Origin: an uncultured Anaerotignum sp.
GTDB taxonomy: Bacteria > Bacillota > Clostridia > Lachnospirales > Anaerotignaceae
Direction of reading: 5' to 3'
Length of the DNA stretch: 8,859 nucleotides
Assembly: GCA_910578425.1 (NCBI GenBank)
Contig: CAJTQX010000063.1
Span: forward strand, 1-8,859
Shown here: in pieces, positions 1 to 5,934 of the stretch
How positions within the stretch are numbered: the first letter of the stretch is position 1
How the letters are laid out: every line of letters starts with the position of its first letter
Program-made: the position numbers and the translations under genes
The notes under the pieces: generated by a model
The model's database searches: none
What the model was told of the DNA's origin: nothing
The model's input: only the letters and a program-made list of their open reading frames with translations

Positions 1-259
1 AGTTTTTCTGTCTGCCTCATCGCCAGAAGGCTCTTTGGAACCACGCGACTATCGCATGGTTTTTCCTACACAAAAAGAGAGTATCTGCAATAGATACTCT
101 CTTTCCCATAAGGGGATTTTCCTTTCTTTTTTGAAGCAACCTTGCCCTTATATGGGAAATCAGAACGAAATTTTTCCTTTCCAATCTCATTATAATCTCA
201 CCATATACGCAAAATACACGAAAAGCCCTTATTTTTAGCACATTTTTTCAGAAATCCAA
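1..259. other. Hairpin-rich gap left of rpmF, no convincing gene
   Basis: No reading frame here looks like a protein gene. The gap instead holds inverted repeats: TCCCATAAGGG (104-114) against CCCTTATATGGGA (145-157), the terminator-like stem at 72-104, a stem at 37-66 (ACCATGCGA / TCGCGTGGT core, loop TAG in the minus reading), and a short TTCTG/CAGAA stem near 8-30. A TATAAT lies at 189-194 on the minus strand, but only a poor -35 (GTATTT) stands 17 bases upstream. Plausible roles are the 3' end of the rpmF transcript, or a structured leader for a minus-strand gene beyond the left edge. plsX or acpP often follows rpmF in bacteria, but neither is visible here. No known riboswitch family was recognised. 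Confidence 0.4.
72..104 (-). terminator. Probable rho-independent terminator after rpmF
   Basis: A perfect 13-bp stem, AAAGAGAGTATCT (74-86) and AGATACTCTCTTT (92-104) with a 5-base loop, is followed in the minus reading by five T's. It lies about 155 bases past the rpmF stop and would end the pta-ackA-DUF177-rpmF transcript. The stem is AT-rich, so its strength is uncertain. It could also be an attenuator for a gene left of the window. Confidence 0.6.
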
Positions 260-439
260 TTAGTCAACCTTGATAATTGTTTTCTTGTTATACGCACCGC
301 ATGCTTTGCAGACCTGATGAGGAACCATCAGCTCGCCGCATTTGCTGCATTTCACAAGGCTGGGCGTTGCAATCTTCCAGCTCTGCGCTTTTCTTTTGTC
401 TCTTTTGGATTTCGATACTCGTCCCTTCGGTACAGCCAT
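260..439 (-). CDS. rpmF: 50S ribosomal protein bL32
   Basis: This 59-residue protein is the bL32 component of the large ribosomal subunit. It begins MAVPKGRVSKSKRDKRKAQ, the lysine/arginine-rich N-terminus typical of L32, and has the zinc ribbon CSKC (31-34) and CKAC (44-47). It is therefore the four-cysteine, zinc-binding form rather than the cysteine-free paralogue many Firmicutes carry. Length is normal. The start lies two bases past the DUF177 stop, and its Shine-Dalgarno sequence (GAGGAGGTG, 445-453) is written in the last codons of that upstream gene, so the two are probably translationally coupled. The yceD-rpmF pairing is conserved widely in bacteria. Expression probably comes from the consensus promoter at 979-1007, with a terminator at 72-104. 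Confidence 0.97.
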   Translation of the reverse strand: MAVPKGRVSKSKRDKRKAQSWKIATPSLVKCSKCGELMVPHQVCKACGAYNKKTIIKVD

Positions 440-441
440 TT

Positions 442-948
442 CTACACCTCCTCGTCATCATTGAAAAGAGCCCTCAAACTTTCAAACCTCGGATCTCTGT
501 ATGTGGGTTCGCAATCGCAATCCCCTTCGTTCAGATCCTTGCCGCAGACAGGACAGAGCCCCTTGCAGTCTTCCCTGCAAACCACTTTCATGGGAAGAAC
601 CTCCATGATGCCTCTTTTAACAAAGTCCGCAAGATCGATCTGATCTCCCGAAAAAGTTTCTGTCTCTTCGTTTTCGCTGCCTGTATGAGCAAAACGTTCC
701 TTGATCTCGAAGCAAAGCTCTTTTCTGACAGGCGCAAGGCAACGGTCGCACCGCAGCAGGACCTTTGTGCCGCCCTTTGCTTCCAAAACGAAAACCCCGT
801 TCTCGTTTTTCAGAGTTCCCTCTATCTTTACAGGCTCTACAAATTCCACAACATCGGGATAATCCGAACTCCCATTTTCCTGCTCCGTAAATTCCAGAGG
901 CAGAACTGCGCCGTTTCTCTGGAACAGAGGAGTTATGTCAATTTTCAT
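442..948 (-). CDS. yceD: DUF177 / YceD family protein, 23S rRNA accumulation protein
   Basis: This 168-residue protein belongs to the YceD (YlbN, DUF177) family, encoded next to rpmF in most bacteria and in E. coli linked to 23S rRNA accumulation. The family signature is visible: CDRC at 67-70, a second cysteine cluster (C124, C128, C132, C135, C144, C146), and the conserved DPRFESLRAL near the C-terminus (152-161). The extra cysteines suggest metal binding, as in many Firmicute members. The ATG at 948 has an AGGGGTGG-like ribosome site a few bases upstream. The gene begins 48 bases after the ackA stop and is served by a perfect consensus promoter at 979-1007. Its last codons form the ribosome site of rpmF. 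The family assignment is firm; the molecular role in Clostridia is inferred from homologues. Confidence 0.93.
   Translation of the reverse strand: MKIDITPLFQRNGAVLPLEFTEQENGSSDYPDVVEFVEPVKIEGTLKNENGVFVLEAKGGTKVLLRCDRCLAPVRKELCFEIKERFAHTGSENEETETFSGDQIDLADFVKRGIMEVLPMKVVCREDCKGLCPVCGKDLNEGDCDCEPTYRDPRFESLRALFNDDEEV
445..453 (-). promoter_or_regulatory. rpmF ribosome binding site inside the DUF177 gene
   Basis: GAGGAGGTG, minus strand, contains AGGAGG seven bases before the rpmF ATG. It is encoded by the final Glu-Glu-Val codons of the DUF177 protein. This fixes the rpmF start and suggests coupled translation. Confidence 0.85.
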
Positions 949-978
949 TCCAAACCACCCCTAAGTCGTACCTAAAGT

Positions 979-1007
979 ATTATACAGAAAGCCTTCTTAT
1001 TTGTCAA
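979..1007 (-). promoter_or_regulatory. Perfect sigma-A consensus promoter for DUF177-rpmF
   Basis: On the minus strand TTGACA (1002-1007) and TATAAT (979-984) are separated by exactly 17 bases, matching the housekeeping consensus at all 12 positions. The -35 box lies in the last codons of ackA (Leu-Asp-Lys). The expected start is near 971-973, giving a short leader of about 25 bases before the DUF177 ATG. The site lets the ribosomal protein gene be transcribed independently of pta-ackA. Confidence 0.88.
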
Positions 1008-2193
1008 GAAGTTCCTTTGTATCTCTTGCAATTACCAATTCCTCATTGGTAGGAATTACCAGCACGCGCACTCTGGAGTCGGATGCGGAAATCTCCAGTG
1101 CCTTGCCCCGCAGGGAATTGTTGTAGGAATCAATATGCACGCCAAGATAGCCAAGGTAGTCGCAGATGAGCCGTCTGATGGAGCCGGAGTTTTCGCCAAG
1201 GCCCGCCGTAAATACGATACAGTCAACGCCGTTCATTGCGGACGCATACGCGCCAATTCTCTTTGCCACCTTGTAAGCGAATACCTCCAGAGCCATTTCT
1301 GCCCTGTCGTTGCCGTGTTCGCTGGCTTCCTCAATATCGCGGAAGTCACTGGAAACGCCGGAAATGCCCAGCACGCCGGATTTCTTGTTCAGGATTGTAT
1401 CCATCTCCTGAGGCGACAGGCCTTCTTTTTCCATCAGGAATGTGATCGCCGCCGCGTCAACGTCGCCGGCCCTTGTGCCCATAACAAGGCCTTCCATCGG
1501 CGTAAAGCCCATTGTTGTGTCAATGGATTTGCCGTTTCTTACCGCGCAGATGGAACCGCCGTTGCCCAGATGGCAGGTAATGGTCTTTGTCTGGTCATAT
1601 GGACGCTCGATCATTTTTGCCGCTTCTTCAGAAACGAATCTGTGGCTTGTGCCGTGGAAACCGTATCTTCTGATTTTGTATTTTTCGTAATATTCGTAAG
1701 GCAGAGCATACATATATGCTCTTTCGGGCATTGTCTGATGGAATGCCGTATCAAATACTGCTACCTGGGGCACGCCGGGCATAATTTTCTCACATGCATG
1801 GATACCAATGAGGTTTGCAGGGTTATGCAGGGGTGCAAGTTCGCAGCATTTTTCGATTGCTTCGATAACTTCCGGTGTGATGACTACGGAATTTGCGAAG
1901 TATTCGCCGCCATGTACGACACGATGACCAACCGCATTGATTTCCTTCATGCTTTTTACAACGCCGTATTCCTTGTTTGTCAGCGCGTCCAGTACCATTT
2001 TTACGGAAACGCTGTGGTCCTCCTGATAATCGTCAAAAATAACGGCTTCTTTGCCTTCAGGCTGGTGTTTCAGTCTGGAGCCTTCGATACCAATTCTTTC
2101 GCAGAGGCCCTTCGCCATTACCTTCTCCGTATCCATATCAATCAACTGGTATTTCAGGGAAGAGCTGCCGCAATTCAACACAAGAACTTTCAT
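997..2193 (-). CDS. ackA: Acetate kinase
   Basis: This cytoplasmic enzyme transfers phosphate from acetyl phosphate to ADP, yielding acetate and ATP, the energy-conserving last step of acetate fermentation; it can also run in reverse. The 398-residue protein is full length and colinear with the well-studied Methanosarcina enzyme. Key residues fall at the same numbers: N7 in the opening LNCGSSS motif, R91 (HRVVHGG), D148 (FDTAFH), H180 (YGFHGTSH), R241 (GTRAGD) and E384 (PTNEE). The phosphate-binding CHLGNGGS loop is at 207-214. The ATG is preceded by AAGGAGAG (2201-2208) at a normal distance. pta lies upstream on the same strand but 381 bp away, an unusually long gap for this pair, so ackA may have its own promoter. 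DUF177 follows after 48 bases. Confidence 0.98.
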   Translation of the reverse strand: MKVLVLNCGSSSLKYQLIDMDTEKVMAKGLCERIGIEGSRLKHQPEGKEAVIFDDYQEDHSVSVKMVLDALTNKEYGVVKSMKEINAVGHRVVHGGEYFANSVVITPEVIEAIEKCCELAPLHNPANLIGIHACEKIMPGVPQVAVFDTAFHQTMPERAYMYALPYEYYEKYKIRRYGFHGTSHRFVSEEAAKMIERPYDQTKTITCHLGNGGSICAVRNGKSIDTTMGFTPMEGLVMGTRAGDVDAAAITFLMEKEGLSPQEMDTILNKKSGVLGISGVSSDFRDIEEASEHGNDRAEMALEVFAYKVAKRIGAYASAMNGVDCIVFTAGLGENSGSIRRLICDYLGYLGVHIDSYNNSLRGKALEISASDSRVRVLVIPTNEELVIARDTKELLDK

Positions 2194-2222
2194 TATTTTT
2201 CTCTCCTTTTTTTCTATTGATT

Positions 2223-2246
2223 ATAAAGACCCTGATAAAGACCCTG
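2223..2246. repeat. Perfect 12-bp tandem duplication upstream of ackA
   Basis: ATAAAGACCCTG occurs twice back to back (2223-2234 and 2235-2246). A minus-strand TATAAT (2220-2225) overlaps the first copy, and a TTGACC lies at 2253-2258, 27 bases from it. Removing one copy would leave 15 bases, closer to promoter spacing. Whether this is an ackA promoter is uncertain. Confidence 0.6.
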
Positions 2247-2262
2247 GGACTGGGTCAAAGCA

Positions 2263-2556
2263 GTCTGCTCCGCAGACCGTGCGTTCCGCCCGCCGCCTTC
2301 TCTTGGCGGTGCATAGGTCCCAAACCCTGCAAGCCCTGTCAGTACTTTGCTTCGCAAAGCCGCCTTCGGCGTCCGGACTTCTTTCCGGTACCTATTGAAA
2401 AGGGCCTGACCCCAAACTTTGATGCCGCAAAACTGTGTTTTGCGGAAAAACAGAACCAGGGCTGTTCTAAAAATCCAGCCTCTCCATCGCATAAAATGCG
2501 ATGGCAAGCGGGTCAAGGGGTGAAACCCCTTGCGGGGAGGCGGGGCAGAGCCCCGC
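2263..2556. repeat. Array of perfect short hairpins with triloops between pta and ackA
   Basis: The 381-bp gap between pta and ackA is filled with hairpins, most with exactly three loop bases: GTCTGC-TCC-GCAGAC (2263-2277), CTTTGC-TTC-GCAAAG (2345-2359), GCC-TTC-GGC (2362-2370), CCGCAAAAC-TGT-GTTTTGCGG (2425-2445), CCATCGCAT-AAA-ATGCGATGG (2484-2504), CAAGGGGT-GAA-ACCCCTTG (2514-2532) and GCGGGGC-AGA-GCCCCGC (2540-2556). The arms are unrelated in sequence, so this is a repeated architecture rather than a sequence repeat. No conserved protein frame spans it. A weak minus-strand terminator candidate (AGAAC/GTTCT stem with T5, 2446-2468) lies inside. It may be an intergenic dispersed element that separates or tunes pta and ackA expression. 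Confidence 0.7.
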
Positions 2557-2574
2557 GGTCTTATCTTTTTCTTT

Positions 2575-3576
2575 TTACTTGCCCATTACCTGCGCCTGTA
2601 CGCTTGTCAGCGCGACAACCGCAACGATATCGTTCGCGGAGCAGCCTCTGGAAAGGTCGTTGACCGGCTTCGCAATACCCTGCAAAATAGGCCCGAACGC
2701 TTCCGCATTGCCGAACCTCTGCACCAGCTTATAGCCGATGTTGCCCGCGTCAATGTCAGGGAATACCAGCACGTTCGCCTTGCCGGCAACAGTGCTGTTG
2801 GGTGCCTTCAACTCGCCGACTTCCTTCACGATAGCCGCGTCCAACTGAATTTCGCCGTCCAGCTTCAGCGCGGGATATTTCTCCTTTGCCAGCTTCACAG
2901 CGTCCACAACCTTCGTCACGTCAGCATGCTTTGCGGAGCCCATTGTAGAATGGCTCAGCATCGCAACTCTTGCTTCCTTGCCGATGAATGCCTCGTAAGA
3001 TTTCGCGGAATCGCCAGCGATACATGCCAGCTCTGCCGGATTGGGGTTCTGGTTCAGCGCGCAGTCCGCAAACAGCAGGATGCCGTCGTCGCCATACTGC
3101 GGCGTCTTTGTTACCATAATGAAGAAAGAGGATACCAGTTCTGTGCCGGGTGCAGTTTTCAAAATCTGCAGCGCGGGGCGCAGTGTATCCGCTGTGGAAT
3201 GGATCGCGCCGGAAACCATACCGTCCGCAACGCCCATCTTTACCAGCATAACGCCGACAAACAGCGCATCGTCCAGCAGGAGCTTCTTTGCTTCTTCCAG
3301 CGTCATGCCTTTGCTCTTTCTCGCTTCAGCCAGAGCCGCTGTCATTTCGTCCATTCTCTCGTAGTTTTCAGGGTCAACAAAAATCGCGCCGGAAACATCA
3401 AAGGAGCCAGCCGCCTCCATGATTTTCTCCTTATTGCCAATCAGCACAATGTTTGCCAGACCGTCGCGCAGGCATTCCGCCGCCGCTTCCAGATTCCTTT
3501 TCTCAAAGGATTCCGGCAGGACAATGGTCTTCTTGTCCGCTTTTGCTTTTGCTTTCATTTCGGTTAAAAAATCCAC
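2575..3576 (-). CDS. pta: Phosphate acetyltransferase
   Basis: This enzyme converts acetyl-CoA and phosphate to acetyl phosphate and CoA, supplying acetate kinase. The 333-residue protein is the short class I form, with only the catalytic PTA_PTB domain and no N-terminal DRTGG regulatory region. Signature stretches include IVLPES (18-23), DGMVSGAIHSTADTLRPALQ (118-137), FADCALNQNP (169-178), and S309, R310 and D316 at the same numbers as the Methanosarcina enzyme's active-site residues. The start is GTG at 3576: AGGAGG (3585-3590) sits eight bases upstream, whereas the first in-frame ATG is 18 bases further in and badly spaced. A probable promoter lies at 3665-3693 and a stem-loop in the leader at 3609-3645. 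ackA follows on the same strand after the hairpin array. Confidence 0.97.
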   Translation of the reverse strand: MDFLTEMKAKAKADKKTIVLPESFEKRNLEAAAECLRDGLANIVLIGNKEKIMEAAGSFDVSGAIFVDPENYERMDEMTAALAEARKSKGMTLEEAKKLLLDDALFVGVMLVKMGVADGMVSGAIHSTADTLRPALQILKTAPGTELVSSFFIMVTKTPQYGDDGILLFADCALNQNPNPAELACIAGDSAKSYEAFIGKEARVAMLSHSTMGSAKHADVTKVVDAVKLAKEKYPALKLDGEIQLDAAIVKEVGELKAPNSTVAGKANVLVFPDIDAGNIGYKLVQRFGNAEAFGPILQGIAKPVNDLSRGCSANDIVAVVALTSVQAQVMGK

Positions 3577-3608
3577 AGGTAAAACCTCCTATTTTGTATA
3601 ATTCACTT

Positions 3609-3645
3609 CCGTTTTTGCCGCATCCGCATGACCCGCAAAAAACGG
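3609..3645 (-). other. Stem-loop in the pta leader
   Basis: CCGTTTTTGC (3609-3618) pairs with GCAAAAAACGG (3635-3645), ten pairs with one bulged base and a 16-base loop. It lies between the predicted pta promoter and its ribosome site. It has no T-run at its exit in the minus reading, so it is not an obvious terminator. Confidence 0.45.
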
Positions 3646-3664
3646 TCAGGCGCAATCACTTTTT

Positions 3665-3693
3665 ATTATAAACAAAACACGTCCCGCATACAA
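3665..3693 (-). promoter_or_regulatory. Probable pta promoter
   Basis: A perfect TATAAT (3665-3670, minus) has TTGTAT (3688-3693) 17 bases upstream, a weak -35. The start would be near 3658, giving a leader of about 80 bases with a stem-loop. A second -10-like sequence, TATACA, lies closer to the gene near 3596-3601. Confidence 0.5.
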
Positions 3694-3834
3694 GTATATC
3701 CCGGAAAAAACAGGAAATTTTTTTCACCGCAGGCAGGCTTTTTGCTTTAGGCAGTATCGTCATAAGTCTTGTATACGTATTTTCGAGCATAATTTTGTTG
3801 GATTTCAGGCAAAAATTCGCAGGCGTACAATGTG

Positions 3835-3926
3835 GCGCGGCATTGCCGCGCTGCCCCAGCCGTGCGGTCGCCTTTGGCGACTGCTGCAACAGCGGGGTTT
3901 TACCCCGCCATACAGGCGGAGCCGCC
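3835..3926. repeat. Second hairpin cluster, upstream of pta
   Basis: This cluster lies in the 436-bp gap between the zinc-ribbon gene and pta. It holds GCGCGGC-ATT-GCCGCGC (3835-3851), GTCGCC-TTT-GGCGAC (3867-3881, extendable to nine pairs with a wobble), GCGGGGT-TTT-ACCCCGC (3892-3908) and GGCG-GAGC-CGCC (3915-3926). The three-base loops match the style of the array between pta and ackA, but the arms differ. No protein frame is supported. Apart from the pta promoter region and a terminator candidate at 3957-3979, the rest of the gap shows nothing clear. Confidence 0.65.
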
Positions 3927-3956
3927 AGGCAGGCGGTACGGCAAGAATTTTTAACG

Positions 3957-3979
3957 AAAAAGCCGACAAAATCTGCCGG
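3957..3979 (-). terminator. Candidate terminator of the CheA-like/zinc-ribbon unit
   Basis: In the minus reading, CCGGC-AGATTTT-GTCGG (one G-T pair) is followed by C and five T's. It lies about 35 bases past the zinc-ribbon stop. The five-pair stem is short, so the call is moderate. Confidence 0.45.
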
Positions 3980-4012
3980 AAAGGCGTGTGCAGACACTTG
4001 TGGCGACACTGC

Positions 4013-4408
4013 CTAATCTTCCAGTTTCTTCCCGCATTTCCGGCAGAATGTGTGATCCGCCCCCGTTTTCGCGCCGCAGTAAGGGCAGAAACCGCCTTCC
4101 TTCGTCCCTTCCGCCGAATCTTTCGCCAGAGAAACCGTATGCTCCCGCCGCTGTTCCAGCGGGTCGGGCTCCTCCCCGTCCTCCGTGATGTCGTATTCGG
4201 AAAAGCGGTTCTCCCCGGCAGCGTTATAGAAACTATATACTGTGCTGACCAGAAACATCACAACAATAACCACGCCGAACATCAGGAACGGTGCAGGCGC
4301 GCCCATACTCGCCGCGCCCCCAATCCAGAACAGGCCGACTACCACTGCAAAAATACCGAAAATCCCGCCCATCATGGATGGTCCCCTGCCGGGCTTCACG
4401 CTTTTCAT
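4013..4408 (-). CDS. Small two-helix membrane protein with C-terminal zinc ribbon
   Basis: I do not recognise a named family beyond zinc-ribbon domain protein. The 131-residue product has two hydrophobic segments (about 12-32 and 39-60), an acidic linker (about 66-105) and a C-terminal zinc ribbon, CPYC (108-111) and CRKC (122-125), each followed by Gly as in rubredoxin-like knuckles. This predicts a membrane-anchored protein with a metal-binding tail, probably on the cytoplasmic side. The start was set at 4408: AGGGGG (4416-4421) lies seven bases upstream, while an ATG two codons earlier would abut that site. It begins 34 bases after the CheA-like gene on the same strand, so the two are likely co-transcribed. 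A role as partner or sensor for that protein is inference only. Confidence 0.8.
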   Translation of the reverse strand: MKSVKPGRGPSMMGGIFGIFAVVVGLFWIGGAASMGAPAPFLMFGVVIVVMFLVSTVYSFYNAAGENRFSEYDITEDGEEPDPLEQRREHTVSLAKDSAEGTKEGGFCPYCGAKTGADHTFCRKCGKKLED

Positions 4409-4442
4409 GCACATTCCCCCTGTCCGCCAAAATCCTCCGTTT

Positions 4443-5489
4443 TCACACGATTACCGGGAATTCCATAAAAAATGTCGTCCCCATAAATTCGCGGCTCTCA
4501 ATGCGTATGCTGCCGCCCAGCGCGGATACTGCCGCGTTCACCACGTCCAGCCCAACGCCCCTGCCGGAAAACAGTGTTGCACTGCTTTTTGTTGTAAATC
4601 CCGGGCGCAGCAGAAACGCGTAAATCTCGCTGTCCTCATACTCTTCCTCCGGCTTTTTCAGCAGCCCTTTTTCCTTCGCTTTCTGCAAAATCTGGTTGCG
4701 GTTCAGCCCGCGCCCATCGTCCCGGAACATCACAAAAACACGCTGGCCACCCTTGCGTATTTCCAGCGAAATCTCACCCACAGGCGTTTTCCCCATGCGC
4801 TCCCTGTCCGCAAGCGGTTCCAGACCATGATCCATACTGTTTTTCGTCATCTGCAATACCGCCATGGAAACCTTGTCGTAAATATCCCGCGGCACCTCCG
4901 TTCCCGCGCCGGAAACCTTGATCTGGAATTCCCGTTCCAGCTCGCGCCCCATTACAGTCGCCAGCCGCTGCATCTGCGGAATCAGCGATTGGAAATTGAT
5001 GAAGGGAATCCGCCGTTTGCCCTTGCGCGTATAGGCAATCTGGTAGCTTGGGCCCTCCGGTTCATTATCGCTGTCCACATGCGCCAGAAAATTCTTAATC
5101 CGCCGCACAACCGCCCAGCCGAAATCCGTTACCTCATCATCCGTTTCCATGCGCCGCAGCTCCCGCTTCAAATAGCCGGAAACCATACGCAAAAGCTGCA
5201 AAATCGTCTGCAAATCCTCCTGTTCGGGCGATTCCTCCTCCCGCAGATAGGAAAACAGGTCCTCTGCGCTGTGCGCTGTTTCCGAAATCGCCGGATACCC
5301 CATCATGGAGGCCGAGCCTTTTACGCCATGCATCGTGCGGAACAGGCTGTCCACCTCAGTCTGGGAAATTTCGATTTCCTCCAAAGCCGCCTTCGATTCT
5401 ATGAAACTGTCAATTTTATCTATATTCTTCCAGGTTTCCTCCAGAAAAATATCCTGAAGAAAATCCGGACTTTGCAAAAACCTCTCCAC
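4443..5489 (-). CDS. Minimal CheA-like histidine kinase (Hpt plus HATPase, no CheW-like domain)
   Basis: The 348-residue protein joins an N-terminal Hpt domain (about 10-110) to a CheA-type ATPase domain (about 165-348). The Hpt phospho-acceptor is H54 in RTMHGVKGSASMMGY, followed by the AHSAED helix. The ATPase shows an N box with N217 in MTKNSMDHGLE, a G1 box DDGRG (257-261), PGFTT (296-300), a G2 box SGRGVGLDVV (308-317) and GTTF (337-340). These look intact, so autophosphorylation is plausible. The protein stops just after the ATPase, lacking the P5 CheW-like domain, and there is no room for a full P2 and P3. The start is GTG at 5489, with AGAGGA seven bases upstream (5497-5502). No chemotaxis gene or response regulator is nearby. 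It is probably an orphan phosphorelay component, with partner unknown. Confidence 0.85.
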   Translation of the reverse strand: MERFLQSPDFLQDIFLEETWKNIDKIDSFIESKAALEEIEISQTEVDSLFRTMHGVKGSASMMGYPAISETAHSAEDLFSYLREEESPEQEDLQTILQLLRMVSGYLKRELRRMETDDEVTDFGWAVVRRIKNFLAHVDSDNEPEGPSYQIAYTRKGKRRIPFINFQSLIPQMQRLATVMGRELEREFQIKVSGAGTEVPRDIYDKVSMAVLQMTKNSMDHGLEPLADRERMGKTPVGEISLEIRKGGQRVFVMFRDDGRGLNRNQILQKAKEKGLLKKPEEEYEDSEIYAFLLRPGFTTKSSATLFSGRGVGLDVVNAAVSALGGSIRIESREFMGTTFFMEFPVIV

Positions 5490-5734
5490 TTTATCATCCT
5501 CTTAATGAATCATATTAGTTTCAGTATATCCCGAAACGCAAAATTTTTCCAGATGAAAATGCGATATTTTTCAAAAAGATACGAAAAAATATTACAGTTT
5601 CGGATTTGAAGGGGAAAATGTTGCAGTATTTTGGAAGAAAACGTCATTTTTGTACATATTTCTATACAATCCTACTTTTTTCAAAATTTTCTCTAAAATT
5701 TTTTAATATCATATTTATTCCGTATACATAATCG

Positions 5735-5743
5735 TGGTATAAT
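5735..5743 (+). promoter_or_regulatory. Extended -10 promoter for tmcAL
   Basis: TGGTATAAT matches the extended -10 consensus TGnTATAAT. The -35 region 17 bases upstream (TTATTC) is poor, as is usual for this class. Transcription would start near 5750, leaving a leader of about 185 bases before the tmcAL ATG. Confidence 0.6.
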
Positions 5744-5780
5744 GATTTCCAGGATAGTACATCTGTAAAAATGATTTCCA
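5741..5780. repeat. 11-bp direct repeat overlapping the tmcAL promoter
   Basis: AATGATTTCCA occurs at 5741-5751 and again at 5770-5780. The first copy overlaps the -10 box and start site. A TGTAAAA (5764-5770) / TTTTACA (5789-5795) inverted repeat interleaves with the second copy. These could be regulator-binding half sites, but no known operator was recognised. Confidence 0.45.
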
Positions 5781-5934
5781 ACGAAATATTTTACACTGCC
5801 CTGGCAGACAGAACACACATTTGAACCCGTCTGGCTGGCACAGGCAAAAATTTACATTTACAGCTTAAATATACCGCCCTGCAGTTGGGGCTTTGACAAT
5901 GACATTCCGCTCTTTTGCAGAAAGGATGGATCGT

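Larger units (their letters stand above)
5490..5934. other. AT-rich divergent intergenic region
   Basis: This 445-bp gap separates the CheA-like gene from tmcAL. The half near the CheA-like gene (to about 5735) is very AT-rich, and no confident minus-strand promoter could be picked. The half near tmcAL holds an extended -10 promoter (5735-5743), an 11-bp direct repeat, a TGTAAAA/TTTTACA inverted repeat and a possible stem with arms at 5800-5809 and 5829-5844. No protein frame is supported. Confidence 0.5.

Noticed and set aside
17..241. Minus-strand open frame of 74 codons after rpmF
   Set aside because: It would read through the terminator stem at 72-104, and its product is unlike any family known to me.
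1135..2220. Plus-strand open frame of 361 codons opposite ackA
   Set aside because: It is antisense to a complete acetate kinase with all active-site residues, and its Cys/Phe-rich product shows no domain.
2214..2516. Open frame of 100 codons on the minus strand between pta and ackA
   Set aside because: It lies entirely in the hairpin array, has no good ribosome site, and its sequence simply reads through palindrome arms. It is best seen as a by-product of the repeat.
2263..2556. CRISPR array as an explanation of the repeated hairpins
   Set aside because: The units differ in sequence and spacing, with no constant direct repeat and no cas genes nearby.
2530..3567. Plus-strand open frame of 345 codons opposite pta
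   Set aside because: It is antisense to a complete phosphate acetyltransferase, and its product has no recognisable motif.
3656..4009. Minus-strand open frame of 117 codons upstream of pta
   Set aside because: It runs through a hairpin cluster and the pta promoter region, lacks a ribosome site, and shows no family features.
4409..4414. ATG two codons upstream of the chosen zinc-ribbon start
   Set aside because: It directly touches the AGGGGG ribosome site, leaving no spacing. The ATG at 4408 has a seven-base spacing.
4242..5609. Plus-strand open frame of 455 codons, longer than the gene opposite it
   Set aside because: The minus strand encodes clear Hpt and ATPase motifs there. The plus frame is rich in His, Arg and Pro without domain features, as expected for an antisense shadow of a GC-rich gene.
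5893..5898. TTGACA just upstream of tmcAL as a -35 box
   Set aside because: The position 17 bases downstream reads TGCAGA, a poor -10, and a start there would leave no room before the ATG.
5893..5934. Earlier in-frame ATG starts for tmcAL
   Set aside because: The protein family begins at MKTLGIIAEYNPFH. The first ATG has no ribosome site and the next one abuts the AAAGGA sequence.
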